From Batillaria attramentaria (taxonomy: Eukaryota; Mollusca; Gastropoda; Batillariidae), in contig JACVVK020000466.1 in NCBI GenBank assembly GCA_018292915.2, positions 355,001 through 419,000 on the forward strand: DNA of 64,000 nucleotides. The letters run 5' to 3'. Positions 29,614 to 42,060 of this stretch are shown here, one piece after another. The position numbers were made by a program, and so were the translations under genes. The notes under the pieces were generated by a model that saw only the letters and a list, made by a program, of their open reading frames with translations, searched no databases and had not been told where the DNA came from. How positions within the stretch are numbered: position 1 is the first letter of the stretch; the number at the start of each line of letters is the position of its first letter.

Positions 29614-31561
29614 AAGGAACAAAGGCGTTACTAAAGCCGAAAACATGCGCTCAATCAGGTCAATTTGAAAGTAGGGGAAGTAAGTAAAGCTGAGAGCGCT
29701 CCCTAGATCTAGGAGGTGTGTGCTTTGTATGCCATTGGACAAGTCCGCCTTGCCCTATATTGGCTACAAGCCACAATGGGAGGTGGGGGGGGGACCTACC
29801 ATCCTACCGCTGAAACGTCTAACAGATCTAAGGGTATCTCACCATTCATAGTGCCCCCATTCCCCTCCCACCGGGAGGAAAATGGTCGGTACGACCAAGG
29901 CCATATGAATTGGTGATTTTAGCCGCTCACGACCATGGTTTCGGGTCAATGGGACCCTCATCAGGTGAGCATGCGGCGATACCCTCGAGGGCTGCAGCGT
30001 CCAACCAGCACTAAAAGGCTGCCCCAGAATAATCTGGTGCGTCTCCAGTACTAGCAGACGTCGCTACCCTAAAGCTCTGCAAGAGGTTTCAGCGGAAAAA
30101 GACTAAATAATTTAGAAGGAGCAACTGCCTATGTGTAATGTCATGTAATTACATTTAATATAGAAAAGGAACAAAGGCGTTACTAAAGCCGAAAACAAGC
30201 GCTCAATCAGGTCAATTTGAAAGTAGGGGATGTAAGTAAAGCTGAGAGCGCTCCCGGTGGGAGGGGAATGGGGGCACTATGAATGGTGAGATACCCTTAG
30301 ATCTGTTAGACGTTTCAGCGGTAGGATGGTAGGTCCCCCCCCCCCCACCTCCCATTGTGGCTTGTAGCCAATATAGGGCAAGGCGGACTTGTCCAATGGC
30401 ATACAAAGCACACACCTCCTAGATCTAGGGAGCGCTCTCAGCTTTACTTACTTCCCCTACTTTCAAATTGACCTGATTGAGCGCATGTTTTCGGCTTTAG
30501 TAACGCCTTTGTTCCTTTTCTATATTAAATGTAATTACATGACATTACACATAGGCAGTTGCTCCTTCTAAATTATTTAGTCTTTTTCCGCTGAAACCTC
30601 TTGCAGAGCTTTAGGGTAGCGACGTCTGCTAGTACTGGAGACGCACCAGATTATTCTGGGGCAGCCTTTTAGTGCTGGTTGGACGCTGCAGCCCTCGAGG
30701 GTATCGCCGCATGCTCACCTGATGAGGGTCCCATTGACCCGAAACCATGGTCGTGAGCGGCTAAAATCACCAATTCATATGGCCTTGGTCGTACCGACCA
30801 TTTTCCTCCCGGTGGGAGGGGAATGGGGGCACTATGAATGGTGAGATACCCTTAGATCTGTTAGACGTTTCAGCGGTAGGATGGTAGGTCCCCCCCCCCC
30901 ACCTCCCATTGTGGCTTGTAGCCAATATAGGGCAAGGCGGACTTGTCCAATGGCATACAAAGCACACACCTCCTAGATCTAGGGAGCGCTCTCAGCTTTA
31001 CTTACTTCCCCTACTTTCAAATTGACCTGATTGAGCGCATGTTTTCGGCTTTAGTAACGCCTTTGTTCCTTTTCTATATTAAATGTAATTACATGACATT
31101 ACACATAGGCAGTTGCTCCTTCTAAATTATTTAGTCTTTTTCCGCTGAAACCTCTTGCAGAGCTTTAGGGTAGCGACGTCTGCTAGTACTGGAGACGCAC
31201 CAGATTATTCTGGGGCAGCCTTTTAGTGCTGGTTGGACGCTGCAGCCCTCGAGGGTATCGCCGCATGCTCACCTGATGAGGGTCCCATTGACCCGAAACC
31301 ATGGTCGTGAGCGGCTAAAATCACCAATTCATATGGCCTTGGTCGTACCGACCAATTTCCTCCCGGTGGGAGGGGTTTTGGGGCACTATGAATGGTGAGA
31401 TACCCTTAGATCTGTTAGACGTTTCAGCGGTAGGATGGTAGGTCCCCCCCCCCACCTCCCATTGTGGCTTGTAGCCAATATAGGGCAAGGCGGACTTGTC
31501 CAATGGCATACAAAGCACACACCTCCTAGATCTAGGGAGCGCTCTCAGCTTTACTTACTTC

Positions 31562-31627
<66 letters not shown>

Positions 31628-32259
31628 TGACATCTGAATGTTGCACGTGCGAGTCCAGTAAAAGGTTGAACAGCATGTTGCGTATGCGGCGCGTGTGGCA
31701 CAGTCGGGGGGGGGGGGGGTAATCCTTTGAGGCACCTACGCCTAAAACACGGGACCTAAATAGAGAAAAAAAAAACTCGGCAGTTTGACCTAATTGGCAC
31801 AGAATCCCCCATGTGCAGAGCAAAAACTACAACATATACAGTAAAAAATAAAAAATAAAAAAAGTTTATCCAGCTGGGTCTTTGAAAACAGCATACTTTT
31901 TGTGCTTACAGACTGCTCTGAAAGTGAATAGTTTCAGAGATATCTTATACGTACGCAGTACAGTATTTCCACGCAACACCACACGCCGCAATCACAAACA
32001 ATACAGCACACACGACACCTGCTATGGCCGAGCCGTTCAGACCAGCGCCTGAAAGGAAAAGAACGTCAATATTTTCAAATGCTGTTCAGCATCATCAAGA
32101 TGAATATTAGTTACGTTAAATACTAGACCTCTTCGTGCTGGTTTTGTGAAAATAAGAGGTACATCACAACCAAAGCATGGGAGAAACACAAGACGTGTAA
32201 GCGCCAATAATATACAATGGTCTTTACCTTCTTTGTGCGCTGTGAATGGAAATATTTTG

Positions 32260-32296
<37 letters not shown>

Positions 32297-34291
32297 GTGC
32301 GTGCGTGCGTGCGTGCGTGTGTGTGAGAGAGAGAGAGAGCAGACAAGGGTGTTGTTGTTGTTTTACGTTACACATAGTTACAGGTTTCAACCAGTCAACC
32401 AGTTGTTCTCACAACTGACTTGAAATTGAGAAGATGGGGACTTTAATGTGTGCCAGGCTGCCTACATAAAGCATAAAAACAGTTTCGTGTAAACTCCACT
32501 TACTTCCAGGTCCTGACTCATTGCCTGACGATGACGGTACTTCCATGGAAACGTTTCTTCGTCCAGAGCAAACCAAGCGGAATTCTTTCCGTGCTAAACA
32601 GAATTGAATAAGGAGAATAACTGGGCCGATGATGAGCAAAAGCATACATCAGAAATATGTTTGTTGATGGTTCTAGTAGTTAGCATCACTTTCTCGTAGT
32701 AGAGTTAGTTCCAAATACATATAACAATACAATATTTAAAACACGTAAAGGTTCTTTTGCTGATATTTACATCTAATCAACATACCTCCACAAGTTTACA
32801 CCTTTACGTGGTGGAAAAGGACGTTAAACTCCCAAACACCCACCCACCCACCTACCCACCCACCCCAGAAGTTTACAAAGCATTAACACAGATGCGGCAT
32901 TGTGTGGTGTCGTTTGTTACACTTGACCGAATCTACTAACAACATTACCATCGATGGCCAGTCTTTGTCGTGCATCACTTCCATTTTGATGAACTTCAAA
33001 CTTGGCGATAAATGTGGTTGTTTTAATGATGAAAGCTGTTTGGTTCGGAGAGGGAAGAATAGTCCTTGTTTCCTCTTTTTGTTGAGTTAGAATCTGGAGT
33101 ATCGGTGTGACGGGAGTTTTCGTGTTCAGAAACGGGGACCTTGCCGTGAACTCAAATGTTTGCTGGGTTTCTGATGTCACGTTGCACTCGCACACTGAGT
33201 ATGGTCGAGTGTCGGTATCCCATTGTAGAATAAAAGTCACATCAGTTTCGTTCGATTTGTCACATGGGTCGGTCGCACTGCCTGACAATAGAAAAAGAAA
33301 TGTTTTCATTTGATCTATGGCCATGGCACTAACAACAACTATCAGTCTTATATCGTTTAAGATAAACTGCCACCTTCCACTCAGGCTCACATATCAACGT
33401 CTACACCCTGAAAGCCTCTTTCACCCACACTACATTAAACCACACTCTATGGTGCTAATCAAGCATATTGATACAAGAGAGAGAGAGAGAGAGAGAGAGA
33501 GAAGAAGAAGAAGAAGAAGAAATCTGTATGCACCTACGAATAAGTTTTTGTGAAATGGCACACTTGGACTGGCAAGAAAAAAAAAAGAAAGAAGAAACAG
33601 TGCTTATCAAGATATCAGACACGTAAATGCCAGACACAAGAACTGAACGATAAATAAGTGTTGTACAAGCATGACCTTCCTCGACCTGCTCATGAGGCAT
33701 TATTATGAAGAAAAGATGTTAACTACTTTGTAACAAGTATTGCATGGCCTTGCCAAGATGAAGACATACAGGCATAACATCTCCCAGATCCCATAGAGAT
33801 TAAAGATAGTTTGTTTGTTTGTTCCTTTGGTGTCGAATCACAAAACAGAAAGTTAAGCACGCATTAGGGTCTTTTCCAGTTCAGAACGCAGCCCGAAAAT
33901 TCCAGCTCAAACCTGGCCAAACCAGAGAGCACATGACGTGTTTATTTCATTTACTTTTTTTAAAAAATATATTTATTTATTATTAATATTTTTCCCGGGA
34001 GGTGGGGGGGGGGGGGGGGGGGGGGGGGCGGGCAGAGTCCTAAACTGTTCTTGGGAGAGGTAACTAAAAACAATCTAAAAGAAGGAAATTTAGGTTTTTT
34101 TGAAGCTCCTCATTTGTTAAATTTGTCACTTTATTTTAATCAGCATGATTATTTCAAAACATTGTATCTGGAAGACAAATAAGATTTCAAACTTCTAAGG
34201 TAAATAAGACGAAAAACATGTGCATCAACTTACTCAAAACAGTGCCCACAAGGCCGGTGAAAAGCAACAGCACAAACGGAGTTTCAGCCAT
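28413..34291 (-). CDS. Receptor gene B1, five exons
   Basis: The exons are 34234-34291, 32949-33281, 32504-32593, 31955-32048 and 28413-28773; phases 1,1,1,2 agree and all splice sites are canonical. The product is 311 aa: signal peptide (MAETPFVLLLF...), the same 111-residue ectodomain module as the A genes, a stalk, a different transmembrane segment (GSAIAGVVCAVLFVIAACGV) and a 120-residue tail rich in Ser, Thr and Pro. Tail tyrosine motifs are DRIYQAASEL, ECHYSTPGD and EGIYTAPYN; none fits a strict ITIM. The last intron is 3.2 kb and contains the hammerhead-ribozyme array and long CA/TA microsatellites. Binding partner and function are unknown. Confidence 0.8.
29520..29610. repeat. CA then TA microsatellite at the left edge of the ribozyme array
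   Basis: A perfect CA array (about 29520-29577) runs into a TA array (29581-29610). The same CA-TA junction without the array is at about 55276-55340 in gene B2. Confidence 0.9.
29923..29976 (-). ncRNA. Hammerhead ribozyme, type I, copy on minus strand
   Basis: Reading the minus strand: stem I strand CCGCATGCTCAC, core CTGATGA, stem II GGGTC/GACCC with loop CCATT, core GAAA, stem III ACC/GGT with a 2-nt loop, cleavage triplet GTC, then GTGAGCGG closing stem I. All invariant core residues are present. The predicted cut falls between 29931 and 29930. The stem III palindrome ACCATGGT would also allow a dimeric form. Confidence 0.9.
30707..30760 (+). ncRNA. Hammerhead ribozyme, type I, plus-strand copy 1
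   Basis: It is identical over 54 nt to the other two copies. Core CTGATGA is at 30719-30725, GAAA at 30741-30744, and the GTC cleavage triplet at 30750-30752. Confidence 0.92.
31261..31314 (+). ncRNA. Hammerhead ribozyme, type I, plus-strand copy 2
   Basis: It is identical to copy 1, with the cleavage triplet at 31304-31306. Cutting at both plus-strand sites would release a 554-nt monomer (30753-31306). Confidence 0.92.
31565..31624. repeat. TA microsatellite at the right edge of the ribozyme array
   Basis: A perfect TA array of about 60 bp. Host sequence resumes with GAGTGACATCTGAATGTT, matching the B2 copy near 55352. Confidence 0.9.
32801..32868 (+). mobile_element. 5'-truncated tRNA-SINE in an intron of B1
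   Basis: Only the SINE tail is present (GTGGAAAAGGACGTTAAACT, then CCCACC repeats). It is flanked by AAGTTTACA at 32792-32800 and 32869-32877. The B2 intron near 56620 has the single uninterrupted AAGTTTACA. Confidence 0.8.
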
Positions 34292-35576
34292 GGCAAGTGT
34301 GATGACAGCACACGATCAAACTGACAATATAAACTCACGCCCAGTACACGCCAGCATCAATTTCCCCCTCTCAAGCACGCAGGGCCAAGGCCCACAAACC
34401 TCGTGAGTGACTCTGAATAATAGTTACCGCTTAGACACGCACTTTCAATTGCGGGCATTTTACCGCTAGAAGTATTTTATAAAGGATAATTAACAGGAAA
34501 ACATCACATCATTCTCAGACACTCAAAACAATCTACAACAAAATACAACTAATGGAGAAAAACTACAAAAAACCGATATCATTTACAGTTATATATAAAA
34601 AAAAATAGACTGTGAAACCGTGACCTGCATGATAATTGTGGCGATACGGTAGCTGTTTTTGGATCATTAGACGTTTGTTAAAGCTTTTTCCATGGTAACG
34701 GAAGCAACATAGTAATGGAAACAACATTATAGGTCGGGTTAACTTTTCCACTTTCATGGTGAAGTGTCTGTTCTACAAATAGAGCTTCCGTGATTAGCTC
34801 GAGTTGTTTATCACGAAAGAAACCACGAGATGTTTCATTTTTTACCGTAGCTACCTAGCATTCGACCAGTTGGTAAGGCAAAAATTGAAAGATTGAGTGG
34901 TTTCTTTCGTGGTAAACACTCGAACTAATCTTGAAAGCTGTTTCTTACCTCTAGTAGCATCCATTTCCTGCATTTTCTTTTTATTTTCTCTGTTGGAGGG
35001 TGACTAGTGACGTATGTACCCCCTCAAAATTCTGGATCTGACTTGTGAGAAAATGATTCTTAGAGCAGTTGAAAGTGCTTGATGTTAAGAAGTATATCAT
35101 TCAAAGCATGTGTTCATGTACTGGCATTGAAAAGTGCATTCACAAATACTTCGCAGATATTGTTCTTTGCGATCATTTTTACGTGATCCAAACAAAATAC
35201 AATTTCACCCCCAAAAGTGAACAAAATAACTTTGCACCGATTGTGACGTATAAGTTCCAGATGTCTGAAATGAAGCACTTTCTACGCGTCTTTGGCTCAT
35301 GACGTAACTGGAGTGTGCTTTTGTGAACTGGTAAAGTGGATTATGAAAGTCATAACTCACACTTTCGCTCTGTTTCCTTAGTATTTTCGGACGTAAAACA
35401 CTCATAGTTGCCTAACTGAAAATTTGCACTGGCGAATGATGTAAACGCACGTTACTGTCGATCACCGCAGAGACGATGATGCAAATGCAACTCTGTCAAT
35501 GACGTAGGAAAACGTACGTCATCGATGCTGAAGCGTATGGTGCATCAGAACGGGCTCTCGGCCAGGGATGAGTGCC

Positions 35577-35619
<43 letters not shown>

Positions 35620-36442
35620 CGTCTCTCTCTCTCTCTCCCTCTCTCTCTCTGTGCTATTGTAGCGGAAATGTACAATAGTATAATTTAATACAGTGTAGCA
35701 GGACAGCGAGTAGTACTGTAGGTAACATCGCCTATTTGCTCTACTAACGTTTCAACTTCCTCCTCTCTCTCTCTCTCCCTCTCTCTCTCTGTGCTATTGT
35801 AGCGGAAATGTACAATAGTATAATTTAATACAGTGTAGCAGGACAGCGAGTAGTACTGTAGGTAACATCGCCTATTTGCTCTACTAACGTTTCAACTTCC
35901 TCCTCTCTCTCTCTCTCTCTGATCCAATTACCAAAACCAAGAATAGACCTATAGAAATCTAGTTTTTCGTTTTCTGGTGCATGCGCGTGGAATTCATAAA
36001 ATCTATTCCTAGAATAAACACGTTTAAGGACCGCTTACATGAACACTTCCACCAGTCTTAAGACTCCAACAACTTAAGCTAATTTCCCCCATTGCTTATA
36101 AGCATTTGATCATGCCTGATCTGATCACCGTGTTTTTCTGTGACCTGTTATCTTGCTTTGCTTTTTTTTTTTTTTTGGAGGGGGGGTGGGGGGGGGGGGG
36201 TAGGGGAGGGGGGGGTCTCACTTTTCGGTAGCCTAGATTGTTAGTTTATCTTTGCTTATTATGCTTTGATTTTGCTTTTATTTGATCTTTATTGTAGAAT
36301 GTAGTGAGGACTTCTTGTAAGATAGGCAGAGATGCCTACAAGAATTATCCTAATAAACGTTTCATCATCAGCATCATCATCAGCATCATCTCTCTCTCTC
36401 TCTCTCTCTCACATCTTCCTTGGCCTTAAATCAACCTAACGA

Positions 36443-36481
<39 letters not shown>

Positions 36482-36538
36482 ATTGTCATTTCCGTGTAAT
36501 TTCTGTTTTCGTGTGGTGTTAATGTATCAGTGATCCAT
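34292..36538. other. 5' flank of B1 and B1-A2 spacer, with empty Polinton site
   Basis: No gene is visible. The first 1.15 kb parallels 2646-3793. The unoccupied target GTAAACGCACGT is at 35441-35452. A 140-bp unit containing GTGCTATTGTAGCGGAAATG is tandemly duplicated (starts near 35651 and 35791). CT, CA and G-rich tracts follow. Confidence 0.85.
35444..35449. other. Empty integration site (single AACGCA), paralogue 1
   Basis: Flanking sequence on both sides matches the flanks of the Polinton-like element at 3794 and 17201, with one AACGCA in place of the element and its two duplicated hexamers. Confidence 0.93.
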
Positions 36539-37502
36539 CAGTCGAACACGCTTAAGTCGAATTCGCAGGGGAAATGGATGTTCGTTCGACGTATCCGAAG
36601 TTTGACTTATCCGTGACGACGGATAAGGTCGAATTTCGACTCTAGCTTCGAGTTAAGCGAGTTGCACCTTCCCCCCCCCCCCGCCCCCCCGAATCGGTTT
36701 TAAACTGAAATTTATTTTCCCTGGTCAACATGACCTTACTGCTGCTGCGTTGGTATAGTTCGCCCCCTTGTGTCATTTGCACCTGCTGTAAATGCACTGC
36801 GACCGTCTGAACAACATAGCGATTGCATCAGTACCACAAGGTAACCCCAACCCTAAATCTAAACCTAACCCTAAACCGGTCTAAGCAGGCGAACTCTACT
36901 AAATGAATGTGGATGCGTTTGAATAGTTTGCCCAGTACGGCCCAGGGGTGCGAACTATACTGAGCCTTACTGCTAGGATTTGTTATATTCAATACGTTCG
37001 TGCAAGCTGCCATTTCATCGAATCTCCGTAGATATTTTGTTCATTTTTTGTTCACTTTCAGTTCAGAATATTCGCTTGGTCTTACCATAGTCACACATGC
37101 AATGCAGAGGAAGGAGAAAGCCAAGTTTTTTTCTGATGGCTGTTTCGTTGGGGCTGGGCCGCTATTGCGCGGGTCCGCTAGTGCGCGGGTCCGTTAGTGC
37201 GCGGGTCCGCTAGTGCGCGGGTCCGTTAGTGCGCGGGGCCGCTAGTGCGCGGGGCCGCTATTGCGCGGGAATGAAATGTTCGGTTATGATTGTTCTGTTT
37301 TGTTGCCTTATGCGCGAGGATTGCAATGTAATTACCTTAATGAAATAAAAGCAGATTGTCTATTCAACAGTCTTTGTCTTTGTAGTGATGCAAAGCAAAT
37401 GTGAAGTAGTATAATTATATGGAAAATATTGACGATTTTCCAAGGAACCCACTGTTTTTGTGAAACCCATTTTTTCAAATGGAAATTTCTCGTATATATA
37501 GG

Positions 37503-37554
<52 letters not shown>

Positions 37555-38670
37555 GGATCAATGGGTTGATGGGGGGGGGGGGGGGCACAGGAAAGCCCTG
37601 TGATCATGCTTTTCTAATGTGGAAGTTTTAAAGCATTAAATCACTCATATTTGTGTAGGATGGGCTGGGTGATTCACTTGATGAATGTATGTTGACAAAT
37701 TCAGACATGCTATATTCTGGCTCGTGATTAGGCACTATACACACTGTGTTTGACATGTCACATTTACGGACTCCTGCAGATTTTTCATGTGATATGAACC
37801 TGATATTTTCGAAGATCAAAACATTGCTCTTATTTTCATCTGTCATCATGTATGTCATATACTTTTGTAGCTCGAGGAAAATATCTCAGATCATGTGCTG
37901 TGACTCACGAGCACCAAAGTGATACAAAACAAATTTCAAATTTATATACATGTATAAATGTTACTTTGGCCATTTAATAAAGAGTTTATGATGTATTTTA
38001 TTATAAAGAAGTACAACCAATGAAAACACTCATTTGTCAGATTTTTACCAATACCGGCAAGTCGTCCATAATACTACGCGTACATTGACCATCACCGTAT
38101 ATAATAAGCATTTTGATATATACTTCATTTCTGTTTGTTTAAATGATAATAAACCATTGGCAAGTGGCATAATAATTGATTTAAGTAGTACAAGAATCTG
38201 TTTATGATTTAGACCAGCTGTTTGTGAATATCACGTAAGTCGTCGAAGTGTGAAAGCGCGCCTTTAAGTTAAGGGCTGTAACTCTGGTGCATCCCTATGG
38301 ATTCTTGGGAACATTTTTGAAATACAATCAGGACATCCTAGGAAGACATCTGGCACCATCGTAGTACATTCCCGGGGTGGGGGGGGGGGGTGCACGGTAG
38401 GCCCCGTCACCTTGGCAAGTATTGCTTCTTATAGATGATATGGCCGCGCAATAGCGGCCCCGCGCAATAGCGGACCCGCGCACTAGCGGACCCGGACCCG
38501 CGCACTAGCGGCCCCGCGCACTAACGGACCCGCGCAATAGCGGGCCGACCCCGTTTCGTTCTGACATGAAAGCTGCCTGGCACCAAACGGTGATAAGTTT
38601 CCAGCTTATGTTTTCTTCTTCTTTTCTAGTTTCACTGACTCTTATTTTGCTTGTAAGATCAGCAGCGTCA

Positions 38671-38722
<52 letters not shown>

Positions 38723-38855
38723 CGCGCGTTCGCAGTCATATGATCGCATGTGCTCAATAAATTCTAGTGCAACGTCATATAAACACACGCAGTCAAATAG
38801 CAGAAAGATCCAACTCTAACGGCACCAACCGACAAACTCTCTCTCTCTCTCCCTG

Positions 38856-38898
<43 letters not shown>

Positions 38899-39387
38899 AG
38901 GAATAACTCGCTGCTTACCCTCCGAATCCGACGGCAAATCACCTTCTTAACACTGGCGACAGAAAACCTCAGAGATCAGGGGCACAGGGTCAGATCTCAC
39001 GCCTAGCTCTGTTCTTGCACGTGTTTCTCGCCAGTTTCGTGTTCTACCACCCAAGTAACCAGCCCTAAGGCCCGCAGGTCAGGTAACACTGTCAACCTGT
39101 ACTTGCACGGAAAATGTAAAATCTCCGTGCAAGCCGTGTTTTGACGCTGATGCATCAGAAGGACAAAAAGAAATTCCCGTGCCAGCGACTGGTACGACTT
39201 ATCCGAGGCTAAAATTGCAGATTTCGTTTGACATAACCGAGTTTTGACTTATCCGTGTTTGAGTACTCGTTCGACTTATCCGTGGAAAATTTAGTCATAC
39301 AAAGAGCAAGTTTGGCCGGGAAAATTTTTTTGCTTCGACGTATCCGAAGTTCGACTTAACCGTGTTTGACTTAAGCGTATGGGTCTG
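36539..39387. mobile_element. pogo/Tigger-like element, non-coding, with a nested insertion
   Basis: The left end (CAGTCGAACACGCTTAAGTC) and right end (inverted: CAGACCCATACGCTTAAGTC) are inverted repeats that continue with TCGACTTATCCG motifs. The target duplication is not clean: compared with 60250-60275 about 13 host bases are missing. The interior contains the element at 37150-38552, a GT-GC array near 38672-38728 and a CA array near 38870. No transposase frame is seen. Confidence 0.7.
37150..38552. mobile_element. 1.4-kb element with 8-bp duplication and 18-bp-repeat termini
   Basis: Target duplication GTTTCGTT is at 37142-37149 and 38553-38560. The termini GGGGCTGGGCCGCT and inverted GGGGTCGGCCCGCT lead into tandem 18-bp units (GCGCGGGTCCGCTAGT plus variants), about six on each side in opposite orientation. 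An 8-bp duplication fits hAT-like transposons, among others. The interior is AT-rich without a transposase. A GT array is at about 37507-37553. Confidence 0.85.
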
Positions 39388-39552
39388 TATTTACAAGTTG
39401 TGTAATCGCTGCGACCAACTTTGCCACAAAGCATTACTGAAATTTTTGACTTGAATCATCTACTGTCATTCTTCTAATAATCGTGCATAATTGTCATCCC
39501 ATTGTCATTCAGTTGTCAAGCTTATTGTCAATTTTCATTGAAATACAGGCTA

Positions 39553-40732
39553 CAGTGGACGCCGGATATAAGCAACTCGGATATAAGAAAACTCGGTTAT
39601 TGCCAACGAATTTTTTTCCCCCGGCCAAACTCTTCTTTATTATGTATTACAAAAACTCGGATACAAGAAACTCGCTTATAAGAAAACTCGGTTTTAGGAA
39701 AGCAAATTTCTTGTCCCGCTTGATACAAAAACTCGGATATAAGAAACCGAAAGTACATTTCCAAGAAAATTTCACTCATTCTAAGAAAACAGGTCAGGTC
39801 TGACGTCACTTAGGACAGGCACATGATGGCGCATGAGTTTCTTTTCTTGAATTGGTTCTTTACGATTGTGTTCCGTGCAAAATTGAATGTTGGCAAGAAG
39901 AAAAAATACGAGATGCATTTTTGTTGTTCTATTGTTATATGTTGTTTTTATTATTATTTTGTTTTTTTGCCTGATTGGGAGCTCAGTCTCTCTCTCTCTC
40001 TCTCTCTGTATGTCTGTCTCTGTCTACAGGGCTCGCGTTAAGGAGAATAAAACTATCAGTATTAGACTAACTGTTGATCAATTCCTTTCTTTGACAATAT
40101 ACGTGGTCCATCTTTCCTCCATCCCCCTTCCCCCTCCCAACAGAAAAAAAGCTAATTTGCAGCTTTTTCAGCCAAATTAGACACGGAAAGCATCGCATAT
40201 CATACTCTAATGGGACGAGTGTTTTATAGATCAAAAGTTGATACATAATGCACTTTTAATATATCCTATAAATACAAGGGAATTCTCTCTCTCTCTCTCT
40301 CTCTCCCCCTTAGTTCTTTTTTGTTTGTTTGGTTGGTTGGTTGGTTGGTTTGGTTGTTTTTTTTTTCTTTTTGTTTTGTTTTTTCTTACCACATGACCGC
40401 CAGCGCTACAGTTGGGAAGCAAAAACAGTATTTTCATGTTCAAACAAAAAAATCTGACATTGAAGGACACAAGCGCACTGGTGTATATTAACTCTACACA
40501 TATATATTCTGTGCAGGCCTTTAAGAGAAACCAGATATTTCTTAATTTAATTCAAAACATACACGAACTGAGAAAAAAGAAATGTTTTAAACCTTTTTTT
40601 CACTGAACTCGGTTATAAGAAATATTTTTCAAAATACTTTCTTATATCCGACTTTCAGATATAAGAAAACTCGGATATAAGAAACCAAAAAATTCACCCC
40701 CCTCGAGTGTTTCTTATAACCGGCGTATACTG
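39553..40732. mobile_element. Tc1/pogo-like MITE with TA duplication
   Basis: Terminal inverted repeats CAGTGGACGCCGGATATAAG and CAGTATACGCCGGTTATAAG are flanked by TA at 39551-39552 and 40733-40734. The empty site GGCTACTTCC is seen at about 18330 in the A1 region. Internal AACTCGGATATAAGAAA motifs repeat near both ends. The element is 1180 bp with no coding frame. Confidence 0.9.
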
Positions 40733-41105
40733 TACTTCCTTCAATAAGATCTATGTACACGCACAAAAACAGCGATAAAAAAAAAACAACTATTACAACT
40801 ACAAAACGCAAACTAAGAAAAATCTCTGAGTTAAAAACGAATAACAATAGGAAAACGAAAAATCGGGTTTTCATGTTTTGTGTTTGTGACATGTCATAAA
40901 TATTATGTTGTCTAGTCAGTGGTAGACCAACTCACGAGGTAATGTAATAGTGTGGCAAGTATATTTAGTCCGGCACTGTTTTCGTGTCGGCCTTTGAGCA
41001 ACAACCCGTATTAACATGAGTAGCAACTCCTGAGGATGTCCGTCAGGCTTGTCGTATCGAGGTCACATTCGCTGGGACCAAAGCTCACCGCCACTGGCTC
41101 AAGAC

Positions 41106-42029
41106 TTACGAAGACAGCGTAGAAGGGCGCAAGTACCCATCAGAAGCAGTCGAAGGTTCACGTACAGGGTGTACTGGATCAGGGGAAACCTGGCAACAGA
41201 TCACAAATGCGTGTTTCAGGGAAATGAAGAGGGTAGAGGTGGGGGGAGGGGGTGGTGGTAGGGGGAGGGGGGGGGATGAAATCTATGCAAAAGTTCAAAC
41301 ATTTTCTAGTTAAAATAGAATCTCCTCCAACAGTTAAAATAATGATTTCCTGATTTGGATAAACAGCTTGTTTTGGAAGTAACCGAAACACATCTTTGGG
41401 ATTAATGAAACAGCTTTCATTATTATCATGTCTTATTATTATTTTTATGGTGGCCTATAATTTCCCTTCTGGGGTTAATAAAGTAATTTGAATTGAATTG
41501 AATTGTATTAAGAATGTATATGGCATGTATACATTCACATATATATGATTGCAAAATATGGCATGGTATGGCAACGATAAAGCATGGTATACATGAATCA
41601 CCTCGCTGTAGATCCTGTCTTCTGGCTGTTGGATCGCCAACACCTGGTTGGTACCTCGAGCGAGACCTGGGTCAATTGTCATTTCTCGCTGCCGTCTCGG
41701 CAGAGGGCGCTCGTAGTTCCTTCCTGTGTGCGATTTGAGAGAGAGCAGAGAGAATAACATGAAATAGAAAAACTGTTGATGATATTGACGATAATGATAA
41801 TGATGACAGTCCTTCAGCTGCACGCAATTAATGCCCATGTTTTCGGTTGTTGCAAGTGATATCATTGATTTAATTCTGCTGAATGTTAATCTCTACAACA
41901 GGTGAAGGGTAGGAAAGATCCTTGATCTTAAGTTTTACCCTTTTCTCACAATTTTCTCTATACGCGAAATAGTCTTCGTAGCTTGCGCGGCGTAAAGACC
42001 TAACTAACGAACTAACTAACTAACTAACG

Positions 42030-42060
<31 letters not shown>

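Larger units (their letters stand above)
29612..31564. mobile_element. Retrozyme-like array of 554-bp hammerhead-ribozyme monomers, head to head
   Basis: The array has about 1.2 monomers in one orientation (29612-30252) and about 2.4 monomers in the other (30253-31564). The period is 554 bp, measured between ribozyme cleavage sites 30752 and 31306. Monomers are almost identical. Each contains the palindrome CTAGATCTAG, a variable C/G tract and one hammerhead motif. The array lies between TA microsatellites in the last intron of B1, while the paralogous B2 intron has no array. Small non-coding repeats with hammerheads are known in animals as retrozymes, thought to move through circular RNA. 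There is no coding capacity: short frames are repeat shadows. Confidence 0.85.

Noticed and set aside
37165..37270. Short regularly spaced GC-rich repeats resembling a CRISPR array
   Set aside because: The 18-bp units are contiguous without unique spacers, occur inverted at the other end of the element, and the context is eukaryotic.
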